A stretch of 38,216 bases of DNA from Paulinella micropora (GCA_009731375.1 BJOX01000141.1:498865-537080), one strand, 5' to 3'. Counted from the first letter of the stretch, positions 9,658-19,990 are shown. Numbers and translations are program-made. Notes: generated from the letters alone by a model not told the origin.

Positions 9658-12650
9658 CTATAGACGCCGTTTACGCGCGCGGACTCCTTTACCTGGTGGA
9701 GGACCTCCAACCAAAGTTAAGGCTAAGGTAGACTGTTCGAGGACGTCCCAAATTTTGTGAGGGATTGCGCCTTGCGCCAAGTCAAAAGGAATGTCTAGCA
9801 CCCCTCGTGGTAGTGCTTGTATGGTCCACGCGGTATGATCTTTATCTGTAGGAGATATGGTATCATCCCATGTCTCAAGTTTCTTGGCGTCTTTATATAC
9901 TGGAAGGTATTGTCTTACTTTAGGATCTTCTACAGGATCCAGACTCCTCCAGAAATGTAAGACTGGTTGAATGATTTGTGCCGCAGTCGAAATTCGGTTC
10001 GATCGCGTATGGCGTTTGTGAGGTACTGCCATGACTCTCATGAGATATAAATCTGAGAGCGTGTCATCGGCTATATGTTGGGCCGCAGGCCTCACCAAGT
10101 AAAAAGCGTCTTTGGCCCATGAAATATGTCCAATCGCATCTCCTTCTTTCCAACTAGGGTGAACGAGAGTGTCATTGCCCGCGCGAGGGTCTTGATCTCC
10201 GTCATCGCTCCCCTCTTGATGGACTCCTTGCGAAAGTGCCGTCCTTATCGCCTTTCTCGGTCGGTCGTAGATAAGATCATTTTGCGCTCTCCTTATTTGC
10301 GCCTCCGTGAACTTTCCTTCCGGCACGTTCGACTCCCCCCTTTTGCGGGTCTGAGTCCCCGCCGCGCTTTTGCGGTCGGTGGCCCGCTTGTTCTCCAGCT
10401 CAGCCTCCTCCTTCTCCGCTATTGGTGCCCTGTAGGCATCCCGTTCCGAGATATCCTCCTTACGGATTGGTGGGACCTCTTTAAAGTCAGCCTCCATCCG
10501 TTTGAGTGCTTGATCAACGGACTCATCTTCAAGTAGGAAGGGATCATACTTAATCAGCCTTCGTACATTGACTATTTGAACTTTCCCTCTGCCCCTGATT
10601 TTATAATTCAAAGGCCCCATCTGTTCCATGATCTGGTATGGTCCTTTCCAGTGGATGAACAGCTTCGAGCTGACTCCCTGAGGAACCTGAGGATGGTACA
10701 GTAGTACAATATCCCCGANNNNNNNNNNNNNNNNNNNNNNNNNCTGAAATCTGACTTGATCCAGTTGTGCCTGCCTGACACCTTCAGCATCAGTCTTCCT
10801 GCGCTCCGCCTCCCTATGCGACTGTACTATTTGCTCCGCCTCCATCTTCGCCCGAAGTCTCACCCCAAAGAGCTCATCCTGATCTGCCCATGAATCTTTT
10901 GGGTGCAGCAGTGAGGCTGGGATGGCGGGCTCACGCCCATATACCAATTGGTATGGCAAGACGGAACCTTTTGAACCACCTAACGCTGTAGAGGGTAGGC
11001 AATTTATAGCAAAGGCAAACGAGGATGCTGCCTCCACCCATGCCTTTTGGTTCTCCTTCTTCATACAATACATCTTCAGCGCGGCCTTGAGGGGTCTATG
11101 CACCCGCTCTATCTTGCCGTTCGCTCTGGGGTTACAGGCGGTGACATATTGCCATTTCATGCCGTAATATGCAGATAGCTTGTCGATGACTTCATTATTA
11201 AAGTCAGAGCCTCGATCTGAGCATATTTTCCTCGGCACCCAAATCTGTGAGATGATCCTGTCAATCAACGCCTTGGCTGTTGTTTCGCCCGTAACGTCTT
11301 TGACTGGGACCACCCATACATAGTTGGTGGCTCTGTCTATGGCCGTTAGAAGGTATTTGTAACCTTCCGTCGTGACCGGGAAAGGTCCTACATGATCAGT
11401 GTGTAAGAACTCGAACATTCCTAAGTGTAAAGGAAAAGTCCCAATCAGGCCAAAATTCGCCTTTAATGGTGTTTTGGATGTCTTGCATGGGATGCATGCA
11501 TTGACCTGTTCAATAATATTCTCCTTCATCTTCTTCCACCAGAATCGTCTCGAAATGAACATATACGTTCTTTGTCGGCCCGGGTGCGCCAGTAGTGGGC
11601 AGTTATGAGCAGCGACAAAAATGATGTGTCTGAGTTTCTCAGGAACCCAGAGAGTCCATTTGCCTGGTTGTGATGCATAGCGCCCGTGTTGGCCTTTGTA
11701 CCACAAGAGACCGTCTCTCCACCCCATCTCCTTCTGTTGCTCCTTAATCTCCTTCGTCATTTTCAGCTCGTTCGGGTTCTTGTATAGCTGTATTAGCTCT
11801 TTGAACTCCGGATCGAGAGCCTGTTGCTGTCTCCATGCAGTGGGTGAGGCTATGTGGATAGTCCCATCCTCTAGCTGCACTCCTATCCTCTCAGGGTTTT
11901 CGTCTAACTCCTCCTTGTTCTCCTGCGGGGGTTCCGCATATGCTTCTTGCTTAATCTCTTCTTGTTTTATCTCCGCCTTCATATTCTCATATGCTTCATA
12001 GGACCACTCAGCATCCTCGAGGACATGTGCTGTACAACATATCCCATGATCCGGACCTTGCGGGCTATGACGTAGACCCGATCGGTTATATCGGACCCCT
12101 CTCGCCATCTGCATCGACTCGATATGATGCACTTCGTATGTGCAGTCTGGGGATAGATCCTCCATTTCTGCTGATGATACAAGAGCTGCCACTTCTGAGT
12201 GAAACTCTAGCCTGGAGAGGCTGTCAGCGACAACAATTCGCTTGCCGGGTAGATGGACCATCGTAAAATTGAAACATGACAAGAATGTCTGCCATCTCGC
12301 TAGACGGCCAGTCTGTTCATGATTCATCAGCCATAGTAAATTCTGGTGATCAGTCCTTACTATAAACTGAGGTCCACCCCATAAATACTCTCTCAACCGT
12401 TTGAGGGCCCAGACCACCGCCAGTGCCTCTCTCTGTCTCGTACAATAGTTTCGCTCCGCCGAGCACAACTTTCTACTTATAAACATGATCGGGCGCAACT
12501 TTTTCTCCTCATCTTCCTGTTGTAAGACTGCGCCGATCGCGAACTTTGATGCGTCTGTGTCGACTACGAATTGCTTCGAAAAGTCGGGCATCATCAGCAC
12601 GAGTCCGCCATCCTTCGGATCTTTATAGATGAGATCTTTCAGCGTGTTGT
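9658..12650 (-). CDS. pol: Pol C-terminal part: RNase H and integrase with long C-terminal extension
   Basis: One open frame of 980 codons from the first ATG (12600), open a little further upstream. RNase H comes first (residues about 1-130): VDTDASKFAIGAV and the RTDHQNLLWLM block typical of Ty3/Gypsy. The integrase follows: an HHCC zinc motif (HNCPLLAH ... CIPC) at about 330-375, then the DDE core with HTDHVGP, CSDRGSDFNN and NGKIERVHR as the three catalytic segments. A GPY/F module (WKGPYQIMEQ) comes after the 25-N gap. About 280 residues then follow with no chromodomain or other family that I recognise. Stop is TAG. In the element this frame would be reached from the RT frame, but a +1 frame difference lies near 12640. 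Confidence 0.9.
10719..10743. other. assembly gap (25 N) inside the integrase region
   Basis: Falls at about residue 620 of the RNase H-integrase frame, just before the GPY/F module. The frame is the same on both sides as drawn, but the true gap length is unknown. Confidence 0.95.
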
Positions 12651-13981
12651 ACTTCTAAGGCTTCATCATCCCACTTCTCAAAATCACCGAAGTCGATCAT
12701 CCTCTCCAACTTAGCCCGAGTTGCACCCCAATTGGGTATGAACTGGCTGTAATATTGCGCCATCGCAAGAAATGAGTGCAGCTCTGTGCGATTCTTCGGC
12801 CTCTGCCGGCTCATGATCTCCTCTCTTTGGATATCAAGACTCTGTTGTGAGAGATTTCGTACCCCAAATATGTCACTTGTCTTTGCAAGTTGACATTTCT
12901 TCAAATTACATTTCAGGCCAAATAGTTTGATATGCCTGAAAATGTCTGTTATATGGTCGATGTGCTCTTCCATCGTATTGGAGTACACGATAATGTCATC
13001 GATGTAGCAAAATGCGTACTCTCCCGCCTTCTGTCCTCTTCTCCTCATGAAACCTCCCTCTGTCTGGTCATCATATTTGCTGCTCAGCATGCTTTGCATC
13101 GCTTTCTGAAAGAGTCCCGGGGCCTGTTTGAGTCCCATCGGAAGCACTTTCCACTGATATATCTCCATTCCTACTACAAACGCAGTCAGCCATCTGGACT
13201 TTTCATCCAGTGGAATTTGCCAGAAGCCATTCTTCAGATCAATGACTGAGTATAGCTTGGCGTTCCGCAATACTCGCCTTCCTTCTTCAAGAGTAGGTAA
13301 TGGATTTCGTTCCTCCTCTAAAATTTTATTGACGCGGGCATAGTTAACCGTTAAGCGCCATTCTCCTCCCGGTTTAGGCACCAGTCTCGGTTTGGAAACT
13401 ATTGAAGATGTCGATCTCTCAATGAAATCCTCATCGAGTAACTGTCGTGCTTGTTCTTCTGCGATCTTTCATGTATACTCAGATTTGCCCGTCGTGGCGC
13501 CGGGGAAGGCACCTGGTATTTTACAAATAACCGCGGTGAAGTCTTCCGGCTTGACACCTCCCGCTTGAGGGGGTTCAAAAATCATTTTGTTCGCCTTCAA
13601 TCTCTCTTTCAAAACCTCTTTCTCCTTCTCCGTACCTGCTCCTCCTGCTAATTTCTCGTCTATCGCAGCCTTAAACTCCTCCTCTGACATTCTCTTGTGA
13701 TGCTTGAGGGGTGCTCTGTCCTCCTCCAAGCCCAACTCTTCTTCTGATATATCGTCCATTTCGTCGTCCTCCGCCAGACCTACCAACATATCTATTAATT
13801 TTGCGTATTGCAACGGAGCTTTCCGGGTGTAGAAACCATCGAAGCATGTGAATGCTTGAGGAATCAATTTCAACTTGTCCTGGTCTCTGAGCTTCCGCTT
13901 GTATGCACTGCTCTGCTCACGAGTCCCGAGACGACAAGCACCACTAAGTGTTACTTCCGTGAGGTCACCGGTATCGGATGA
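12623..13981 (-). CDS. pol: Pol: linker and reverse transcriptase
   Basis: The RT copies element RNA to DNA. Visible landmarks: PKPGGEWRLTVNYARVN near the N-terminus, YSVIDLKNGFWQIPL with the first catalytic Asp, the LPMGLKQAPGLFQ block, and YIDD at 12995-13006 with the paired catalytic Asp residues, then SFLAMAQYYSQFIPNW. A short basic insert (GFMRRRGQKAGEY) precedes YIDD. Upstream is an acidic linker. An in-frame TGA at 13469-13471 splits the frame just before RT, yet the same frame continues on both sides with sensible sequence (SEYT, TGA, KIAEEQARQLL). At the 3' end the frame runs to TAA at 12623-12625, while the true continuation (NTLKDLIYKDP) is in the next frame, so one base has been gained or two lost near 12645. 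Confidence 0.88.
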
Positions 13982-14346
13982 TCAATAAGCCGGTCCCGTA
14001 TCTCCTGCGCCCATATCGCCTTCTCATTGTACGGGAGTATAACCGTATATGGTCTATTGTTTCCAAAAAGAGTGCACAGGCACTTATCCACTTCTGTCAG
14101 TGAGCGCGGCCACGTAGGCTCGTCACCCCAGAATTCAGTAATAAAGCTGTTAATATCTTCTGCCGGGATTATCAGGGAGTCGTCCCGTTCTCCTCGGTAT
14201 AAACTCCTGTCTGTCCTTCTCTTCCACCTTTGCGTGAAAGCAATACCCGTTGGTAATAGATACATCGGCCCCTGCTCCTTCTCCAAATCTCGCCAGCGAT
14301 GGGCATCTTTTTCCCATGCACGTAATCTCCTCCACCCTCTTTTCAA
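13951..14346 (-). CDS. Pol segment between protease and RT, displaced frame
   Basis: An open frame of up to 131 codons in a frame different from both its neighbours. Its second half (about 14230-13960) looks coding (SLIIPAEDINSFITEFWGDEP and on), while the upstream protease-like frame and the downstream RT frame are the same as each other. The simplest reading is two compensating indels, about 14180-14230 and near 13960, within one original reading frame. The protein segment matches no family I know. Confidence 0.5.
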   Translation of the reverse strand: MKRGWRRLRAWEKDAHRWRDLEKEQGPMYLLPTGIAFTQRWKRRTDRSLYRGERDDSLIIPAEDINSFITEFWGDEPTWPRSLTEVDKCLCTLFGNNRPYTVILPYNEKAIWAQEIRDRLIDHPIPVTSRK

Positions 14347-14905
14347 TGAGATCGTCTATCGACTTTTTATCCCATTGTGTAGGGACTGTAGCCGTATAGA
14401 CCTCCGCCTCTCTCTTGTCTGACAGGGTTGAACCATCTTTAGACACCGCGTCCGTTGGCATATATGCCTCATATGCGTGTGTAATGGCCACCTGTTTCCC
14501 TTCCGATGCTACCCCTAGGTGTAGGGCCTCGTATGAGTCAATAGCATGGAGAGAGTCGACAGTATATTCTTCTCCTGGCTCTACGCCGTATATGACTCTT
14601 TTGGCGGCGCAATCAATCACTACGTTCATTGTCGCCAGTTGGTCGTACGACAAAAGAACAGATCCGTGGTATTCGGGGACAACGTACAAGTCCACTCGAT
14701 ATACTCGTCCGGAATTAAAATTTAAAGTGATAATGCCCGTTATATCCGTCCGACTACTAACTCCTTTCAAGGTGCCCGATGATTTTTTCATATTAGTTTC
14801 TAACCACGCATGGTGTTTTGTAGTAAATTTCCGGCCGACAATATTGATATTCGCCATAGTATCATTACCAACGTTTATAAAGGTATTTAATGTTTCACAA
14901 AAAAG
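14150..14905 (-). CDS. retropepsin-like protease domain
   Basis: The layout follows a Ty3/Gypsy aspartic protease: an N-terminal strand, a DT-x-A motif, then IVGRKFTTKH at the spacing where retropepsins have NFIS-K-F, a GIITLNF strand, VDLYVVP, and LLSYDQLATMNVVIDC, the counterpart of the LLGMDWL...VIDW block. The catalytic triad reads Asp-Thr-Met-Ala at 14852-14863 instead of Asp-Thr/Ser-Gly-Ala, so activity is doubtful. The frame is open upstream of the first ATG, and it is reached from the preceding frame by a -1 shift, next to a T6 run. It ends at TAA (14150). Confidence 0.6.
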   Translation of the reverse strand, partial: LFCETLNTFINVGNDTMANINIVGRKFTTKHHAWLETNMKKSSGTLKGVSSRTDITGIITLNFNSGRVYRVDLYVVPEYHGSVLLSYDQLATMNVVIDCAAKRVIYGVEPGEEYTVDSLHAIDSYEALHLGVASEGKQVAITHAYEAYMPTDAVSKDGSTLSDKREAEVYTATVPTQWDKKSIDDLIEKRVEEITCMGKRCPSLARFGEGAGADVSITNGYCFHAKVEEKDRQEFIPRRTGRLPDNPGRRY

Positions 14906-15623
14906 GTTTGTATAGCATAACGCGTCTGGCCGGTGACTTTTAAGGCCAATACAAGGAGCTTGTGTTCTAAAATCTGTATCCTTTTCTCGAGGTTCGCCTC
15001 CTCCTCCCTTTCTGCCGTTTTCGTAATGTCTTTTTGGGTATTGTCCACAGGCGAAGGATGATTGTCCTTGCTTTCTCTGTTTGAGACCGTGAGGAGAGGT
15101 TGATGTCCTCCATCCTGCTTGTCTATTGTCTGTCTCGGCAAGTTGATAAGATTGATTGCCGGTTCTATTCTTACTTTCTTCGGCTGTGGCTGCGACGGGC
15201 CCGCCTGCTTTCTCTTTGCCAGCGCTTTACTCGCCTGCCTATTAGCAGCATGCACTGTTTGTTGTCGTGATGGGTGTACTGGTATTGTACTACCTTCGAG
15301 TTGGTCTGTGGCATGCTGTGGGCTCTTAGACTCACTGGTACCCTTGGTTGGTACCTGCACAACGGTGTATTGTGCAATGTTTGTTGTTCTGTCTTCCTCC
15401 TTCTCTAGTCATTGGACTACCTCAAATCTGTTACCTGAGTCGGCATCAGTGTCGGTAGTGGTTGCGCCTGATGTCGCATAGGCCTGTGGTGCTGAGGAAC
15501 TCGAGCTTGAGCTCGAGCCGACTGCCCAGCCCCCATCTCTGTGGTACGGGCGCTCTCATCTACCTCGGCCAACCCATCTTCCTCCTCCTCTACCTTGAAA
15601 TACACCTCTTCCTCCTCCTCTTC
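14887..15623 (-). CDS. Gag-protease linker frame with two in-frame TGA codons
   Basis: One minus-strand frame can be followed from the RGG region to a TAA at 14887, interrupted only by TGA at 15556-15558 and 15409-15411. It carries RGG-type repeats (GRGVFQGRGGGRW), a serine run, a low-complexity basic section (SKALAKRKQAGPSQ) and a predicted coiled coil (REEEANLEKRIQILEHKLL). It lies -1 to the Gag frame. The composition continues that of the Gag tail, which supports it as real coding sequence. The two TGA codons could be CGA to TGA mutations, or sense codons. Confidence 0.45.
14899..14904 (-). promoter_or_regulatory. T6 run at the linker/protease frame overlap, possible -1 shift site
   Basis: On the minus strand ACC TTT TTT GTG lies 12 nt before the linker-frame TAA. 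A -1 slip here enters the protease-like frame (FCETLNTFINV). The heptamer CTTTTTT is close to, but not, a canonical X XXY YYZ site, and I found no clear downstream pseudoknot by eye. Confidence 0.3.
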
Positions 15624-17839
15624 TCACCAATCCCCTCTCCCCCCGCGAGTGTATGTGCCTCGTGCGAAAGGGGCTCCTCCTCCTCGATTGATTCCTCTCC
15701 CTCCTCCTCTTCCTCGTGTTCCACCTCGTCCTCTACTTGCGGCTTCTATAGCTGCCGTCTTCTGATCATCTCTAGCGAAAAGAGAATTGATCGCGTCAGC
15801 TAGTTCGTGGTCATGGTCCGCGACATCCTGTAATTTCCACCCCTGATCATTGCGCAGTCGGCGCAGAACGGCGACGGTGTTGGTTTCGTCCGACCGTACG
15901 TTCTTGAGGAGTGTGTTTCGGATGCGGGTGTCCTCGACATCGTGGTTGTACGGGCATTTCTTATTTGTGTGTTTGAAGCATTGTGCCCGTGCCCACCAAC
16001 GAATACAAGGTGTGTTAGCTTCACGACTGTTCTCTCTTGGTCGCTTTCCTAGAGATCGTTGCGTATGTGCGGCTTGCGGTTGAGCAGAAGCCGATGCAGA
16101 ACCGGAATCCGATGCTGTCTGGCTGTCGAGCCTCTGACAAGCGGTCATTACTTCGGTCCACAACACTTTTGGGCTCACGGCCTTAGTCGTGGCCTCAAAA
16201 ACGGTTATCTCCAAAAAGTTCAAGTGCTTTACCTTGTCGAAGGTTTTGCAGTCTTGCATGAGCAGTGTGAGCTTATTTTTGTTGTAGACATGCAAAGCAC
16301 TGAGGAAATATAGGAGTATGGCTTTGTGGTTATAAAAGAGAGTGTACTGGGTGCCCACATTTGTTAAGACAGATGCAAGCTGAGTGACAGACTGCAACTG
16401 CTCCGATACTAAGTCGAAAATTTCAAACCCAATCAATGTGCCCGTGCACAAGTGTTGGTATCCACTTGCCTTAAAGTATCGAATGAGGGCAGCAATGGCC
16501 AGAGTACAACTCATCTCTGCATGTCCACCTTTCCTTGCTAGCTCCTCCTCTCCTCTGTACTTCTCGTAAGTTATACGATCAAAACCAGCTCCAAGGAGGG
16601 ATCGATCACAGAGATGTTCTAGGACTTCATACTCCTGCTCCACCTCACACTGGTTTTGCTGGAAGCATCTGTCCGTCTCATTGAACTTAGTCATGAGGGT
16701 CTTCTCTGTGTCAGCCTCATTGGCAGTGATAGCATAGAGCTTAAGGCCCCCTCCCCCAATTTTGATTTTAGCTAGGGCTGCCTGCAGCGCCTGCTTTTTC
16801 TTCTGGGAGTCAGTCAAGTTAATTACTGTTCCCCCCCCTTGGGCTCCTCCTCCTGTGGGTCCTCCTGCTTTCTTGGGAGCTGGGTTAGATGTGGTAGGTG
16901 GAGCCGTTGGCTGTGGAGCCACCCGTGCTACTGCCATTGCCACAGCTATCTTCTCCTTCTGCTCCTTCTCCTCTTTCTGTNNNNNNNNNNAGCTATCTTC
17001 TCCTTCTGCTCCTTCTCCTCCTTCTGTCTCATCTCTTCTTCTTTCACCTGTCGTGTTAGATGAGTCACGAACTGTGCGAACCCTGTGGCACTAGAGAGGA
17101 AGTGTGCCTTTTCTCTCATGGAAGACTTATCAGCTCTGTTATTGGCTGGGATTGCTGTGAGAGTGCCTTTAATGAGAGTGTGATTCTTCGTGTGGGCCCA
17201 TTGCTTCCATGTTGGTTTTTGCTCCTTCCCCTCAAAGAGGCCCTTATGGAGTTGTGTGAGGCGTTCAAGCACCTGACAAGACTGGTCAACCTCCTCGTAA
17301 ACAGGATGTTGCCTTGTGTTGTCTTTCAGGGCTTTGTACATCTCGTTGTAAGTCCGTGTGAAGGGAGTTACAAAAGCCTCAAGGGCAAACTCAATGCCAC
17401 TTTGGTTTCTACCTTCGAACTTTCTTTCTAGATTCTTGATATCAGTGGGGAGACCACAGACAGACAGCCATGCTGCAGTTGTGCGTTTATTTTTCCACTG
17501 TATGTTTGTGCGTTCATGAAATTCCGCAAGGAGCACAGCAGCGTAGAGTGTTGCAGATATGTCGTATATGTCGCACAGTGTAAGAGTGTCGCCATATTTG
17601 ATATCCTGCAATGGCACTCTTTCTTGCTCAATCCTCACTTTGTTGAAGAGAGGCTTCGCAAGGCAGGGAATTTCGATCAGGAAGTTGCTTTGACCTTGTC
17701 CTGGTCTATTCCTTTTCTCGTAAGGAATGTAGATGTGTGTTTTATAGTAGGTTGGGTAGTTAAGGACGAAGGACTCTTCATCATCATATGTAGCCAACTG
17801 TTCCCATGTATGTGGGACATTCTGGCTAACATCCTCCAT
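15624..17839 (-). CDS. gag: Gag with CCCH zinc finger and RGG tail
   Basis: Structural protein expected to bind element RNA and form the particle. It starts at ATG 17839 (MEDVSQNVPHTW) and ends at TGA 15624. The frame appears broken at the 10-N gap, but the 37 bases on each side of that gap are the same sequence with one mismatch. Counting them once gives one frame of 722 codons. The N-terminal half is capsid-like in size and has no motif I can name; a charged KEE coiled stretch and a Pro/Gly-rich linker are central. Near residue 575 is C-x8-C-x7-C-x3-H (CIRWWARAQC, then CPYNH), a CCCH finger in place of the usual CCHC knuckle, followed at the C-terminus by RGG repeats (RGRGGGRGINRGGG). Confidence 0.85.
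16981..16990. other. false 10-N gap in gag
   Basis: The 37 bp before it (16944-16980) and after it (16991-17027) are identical at 36 positions, so two overlapping contig ends were joined without merging. Removing 47 bases restores a single Gag frame. Confidence 0.85.
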
Positions 17840-18089
17840 CTCCTCTCTCTGCCTCTGTCAGAGGAGAGCCTCCAGTCTGACCTGCACTCGCTTCTTGTGC
17901 ATCCCCCCCCCCCCCCTGTCGACATTACATCGGCTGTATACTCCTCTCTCTCCTCTTCATCTCTATCCCCCCTCTCTTCAGAGTACTCCTGCTCCTGCTC
18001 CTCTCCTCCCTCGCAGGACCATAATCAGTTGGTGTCACACCAGCCTGCTCATTCTAGTCTTCCATCTTATGTTATGAGAGTCTCGTCTG

Positions 18090-18090
<1 letters not shown>

Positions 18091-18152
<62 letters not shown>

Positions 18153-18176
18153 CCCTTTTTTCCCCCNNNNNNNNNN
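18091..18176. repeat. poly-T run and 10-N gap in the leader
   Basis: About 62 T, then short C and T runs, then 10 N. In element sense this is a poly-A run, likely a sequencing or joining trouble spot. Confidence 0.9.
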
Positions 18177-18593
18177 ATAGTTATGGAGCGTCAGGCCCTA
18201 CACAGAGATAACGATAGATTGGTCAAAAGAGCTGTTTTGTAGAAGTCAGTCTGTCGTCGGACAGTGCTTCGATACTTGTCTTGCTCTTGTGTGAGATGTG
18301 CAATTTCCTCTGGTTTCTGCAGAGAAAATGCAAGGAAAATGGTTCACAACAGAGAGTGGGAATGCTTTGCTCGTTTCTCCTCTGTCTGTGTGTTTGTTTG
18401 ATGTTTGTTTCGCACTTGTCCTACTTGGCTTTATGCAAGTAGCAAGAGGGAGTGGAGTGGGTGTGGTCTGGTATCTTGTAGAAGAGCACACAGAAGCCAA
18501 ATGTGCACAAGGGCTAAAGGTTATGCCAGCTTGTGACAAATTGATTGCTTGTTTGCAAGTTTTTTGTTTGAGGATGAGTAGGAGTGTTTGCTT

Positions 18594-18666
18594 TCGTCTG
18601 ATGTCTGTGCGACAGATCAGCAAAAAATAAATTTGTGCTTATCTGATGTCTGTGAGACAGATCAGA
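18594..18666 (-). promoter_or_regulatory. twin leader hairpins
   Basis: CTGATGTCTGTGCGACAGATCAG (18598 region) and CTGATGTCTGTGAGACAGATCAG (18642 region) are near-identical, each self-complementary with a small loop, and are separated by an A/T-rich spacer. They lie 30-100 nt downstream of the 5' LTR in element sense, where packaging or dimerisation signals are usually found. Confidence 0.45.
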
Positions 18667-18680
18667 AAAGAAATCAGCCT

Positions 18681-18698
18681 TTAGCTATGGACTCCAAA
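18681..18698 (-). promoter_or_regulatory. possible primer binding site
   Basis: Directly after the 5' LTR the minus strand reads TTTGGAGTCCATAGCTAA. A TGG two bases in is the expected start of a site pairing with a tRNA 3' CCA end. The base before CCA on the implied tRNA would be U, which is unusual, and I cannot assign the tRNA. Confidence 0.4.
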
Positions 18699-18914
18699 TG
18701 TACTATCCCCAACGATAGCTCAATGGAAGAGTAAGTCGGTAATATAAGCAAACACAGTCCTCAAAAAGAGAATGATGTCTCGTTACATTAGCTCAGTGAC
18801 GCAAAGACAAAAAGCCGCCAAAAGACCAGAATCAAATTGGTATTTCAGACGTGTCCGGCCAGACGAAATCTATAAATAAGTTTTTACCGGAAAATTCGGA
18901 GGGTGATGTCCACA
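18699..18914 (-). repeat. 5' LTR
   Basis: 216 bp, TG...CA. In element sense it has TTATTTATAG about 45 nt in, and CTTATATTACC further on, both possible TATA elements. On the plus strand it contains TAGCTCAATGG, a perfect tRNA A-box, without a B-box. Confidence 0.92.
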
Positions 18915-19163
18915 ATACATACATTTACACAAGGATAAACATACACACAAAGATCAACATATATATGTATGTATAAATTTTTTATCAATTCATCAATCGA
19001 TCTATCTGAATAATGAATGTGTTGCTCAGCTTAATCTTCCATGACTCAAATTGCTGTTCTGGGAAATCATCTTCAGGAAAACGGTTTGCTCGCTCGACTA
19101 ACCAAATTACTTAAATTATTAAATATCCAAAGTCTTCCATATATGTTGATACTTTTGTTTCAG
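18915..19163. other. A/T-rich spacer, nothing recognised
   Basis: Short ATAC/TA-rich sequence and unique bases between the LTR and the first possible exon of the next gene. Confidence 0.5.
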
Positions 19164-19386
19164 TGCAGTAAGGACTACTGCTTCATCACCTACCGCTTCC
19201 GGATCCTCCACTGCATCGGCGTAAACACTTATTGATTAGTGTGAATGTACGGCAACTCAAGCAACAACCCAGGATATTTTAATTTGCTTCTTTGTTTTGT
19301 AGCATATAGTTGGATGCATATGGCGGTCTCGACGATGTTAGCATGAAAGCTAACAGTACGCAGCAAAACCGCGCAACACGTAACTA

Positions 19387-19422
<36 letters not shown>

Positions 19423-19477
19423 GTACTAGTAATAGTAGTAGTAGAAGATAATATTAGTAATTTGACAAGTGGTAGTA

Positions 19478-19513
<36 letters not shown>

Positions 19514-19554
19514 ATAGTAGTAGTAGCAGAATAATAATATAATATTAGTTGTAC

Positions 19555-19591
<37 letters not shown>

Positions 19592-19663
19592 TGTAGTAGT
19601 AATAATAGTTGTAGTAGTTGTAGTAGTAGTTGTAGTAGTAGTAGTAGTAGTAGATAGTAGTAA

Positions 19664-19697
<34 letters not shown>

Positions 19698-19761
19698 TGT
19701 AGTAGTACTAAAAGTGACGGTAGTAGTATTAGTATTGGTATCAGTATTATTATTATTATTA

Positions 19762-19824
<63 letters not shown>

Positions 19825-19889
19825 GTAGTAGTAGTAATTACAGTAGTAGTAGTAATAGTAGTAGTAGTAATAGTATTGATAACGTTGAC

Positions 19890-19927
<38 letters not shown>

Positions 19928-19946
19928 ATAGGAGTAGTAGTAGTAA

Positions 19947-19990
<44 letters not shown>

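Larger units (their letters stand above)
17840..18698 (-). other. 5' leader of the retrotransposon
   Basis: About 860 bp between the 5' LTR and the Gag start. It contains the primer-site region, twin hairpins and a long A/T homopolymer. No supported coding frame. Confidence 0.7.
8651..18914 (-). mobile_element. Ty3/Gypsy-like LTR retrotransposon, 10.3 kb, decayed pol
   Basis: The element reads on the minus strand. It has two LTRs (18699-18914 as the 5' LTR, 8651-8867 as the 3' LTR), each TG...CA, a polypurine tract against the 3' LTR, and the order Gag, protease-like, reverse transcriptase, RNase H, integrase, which is the Ty3/Gypsy order. The LTRs differ at 15 positions and one indel over 217 bp, about 93% identity, so the insertion is not young. 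No target site duplication is visible: the 5-bp flanks are GGAAT on the left and ATACA on the right. Several frame changes and in-frame TGA codons interrupt pol, and two gaps (10719-10743, 16981-16990) fall inside. Confidence 0.93.

Noticed and set aside
13966-13980. Asp-Thr-Gly near 13970 as the real protease active site
   Set aside because: The following residues (DLTEVTLSG) do not fit a retropepsin, and the domain at 14150-14905 has the correct downstream blocks.
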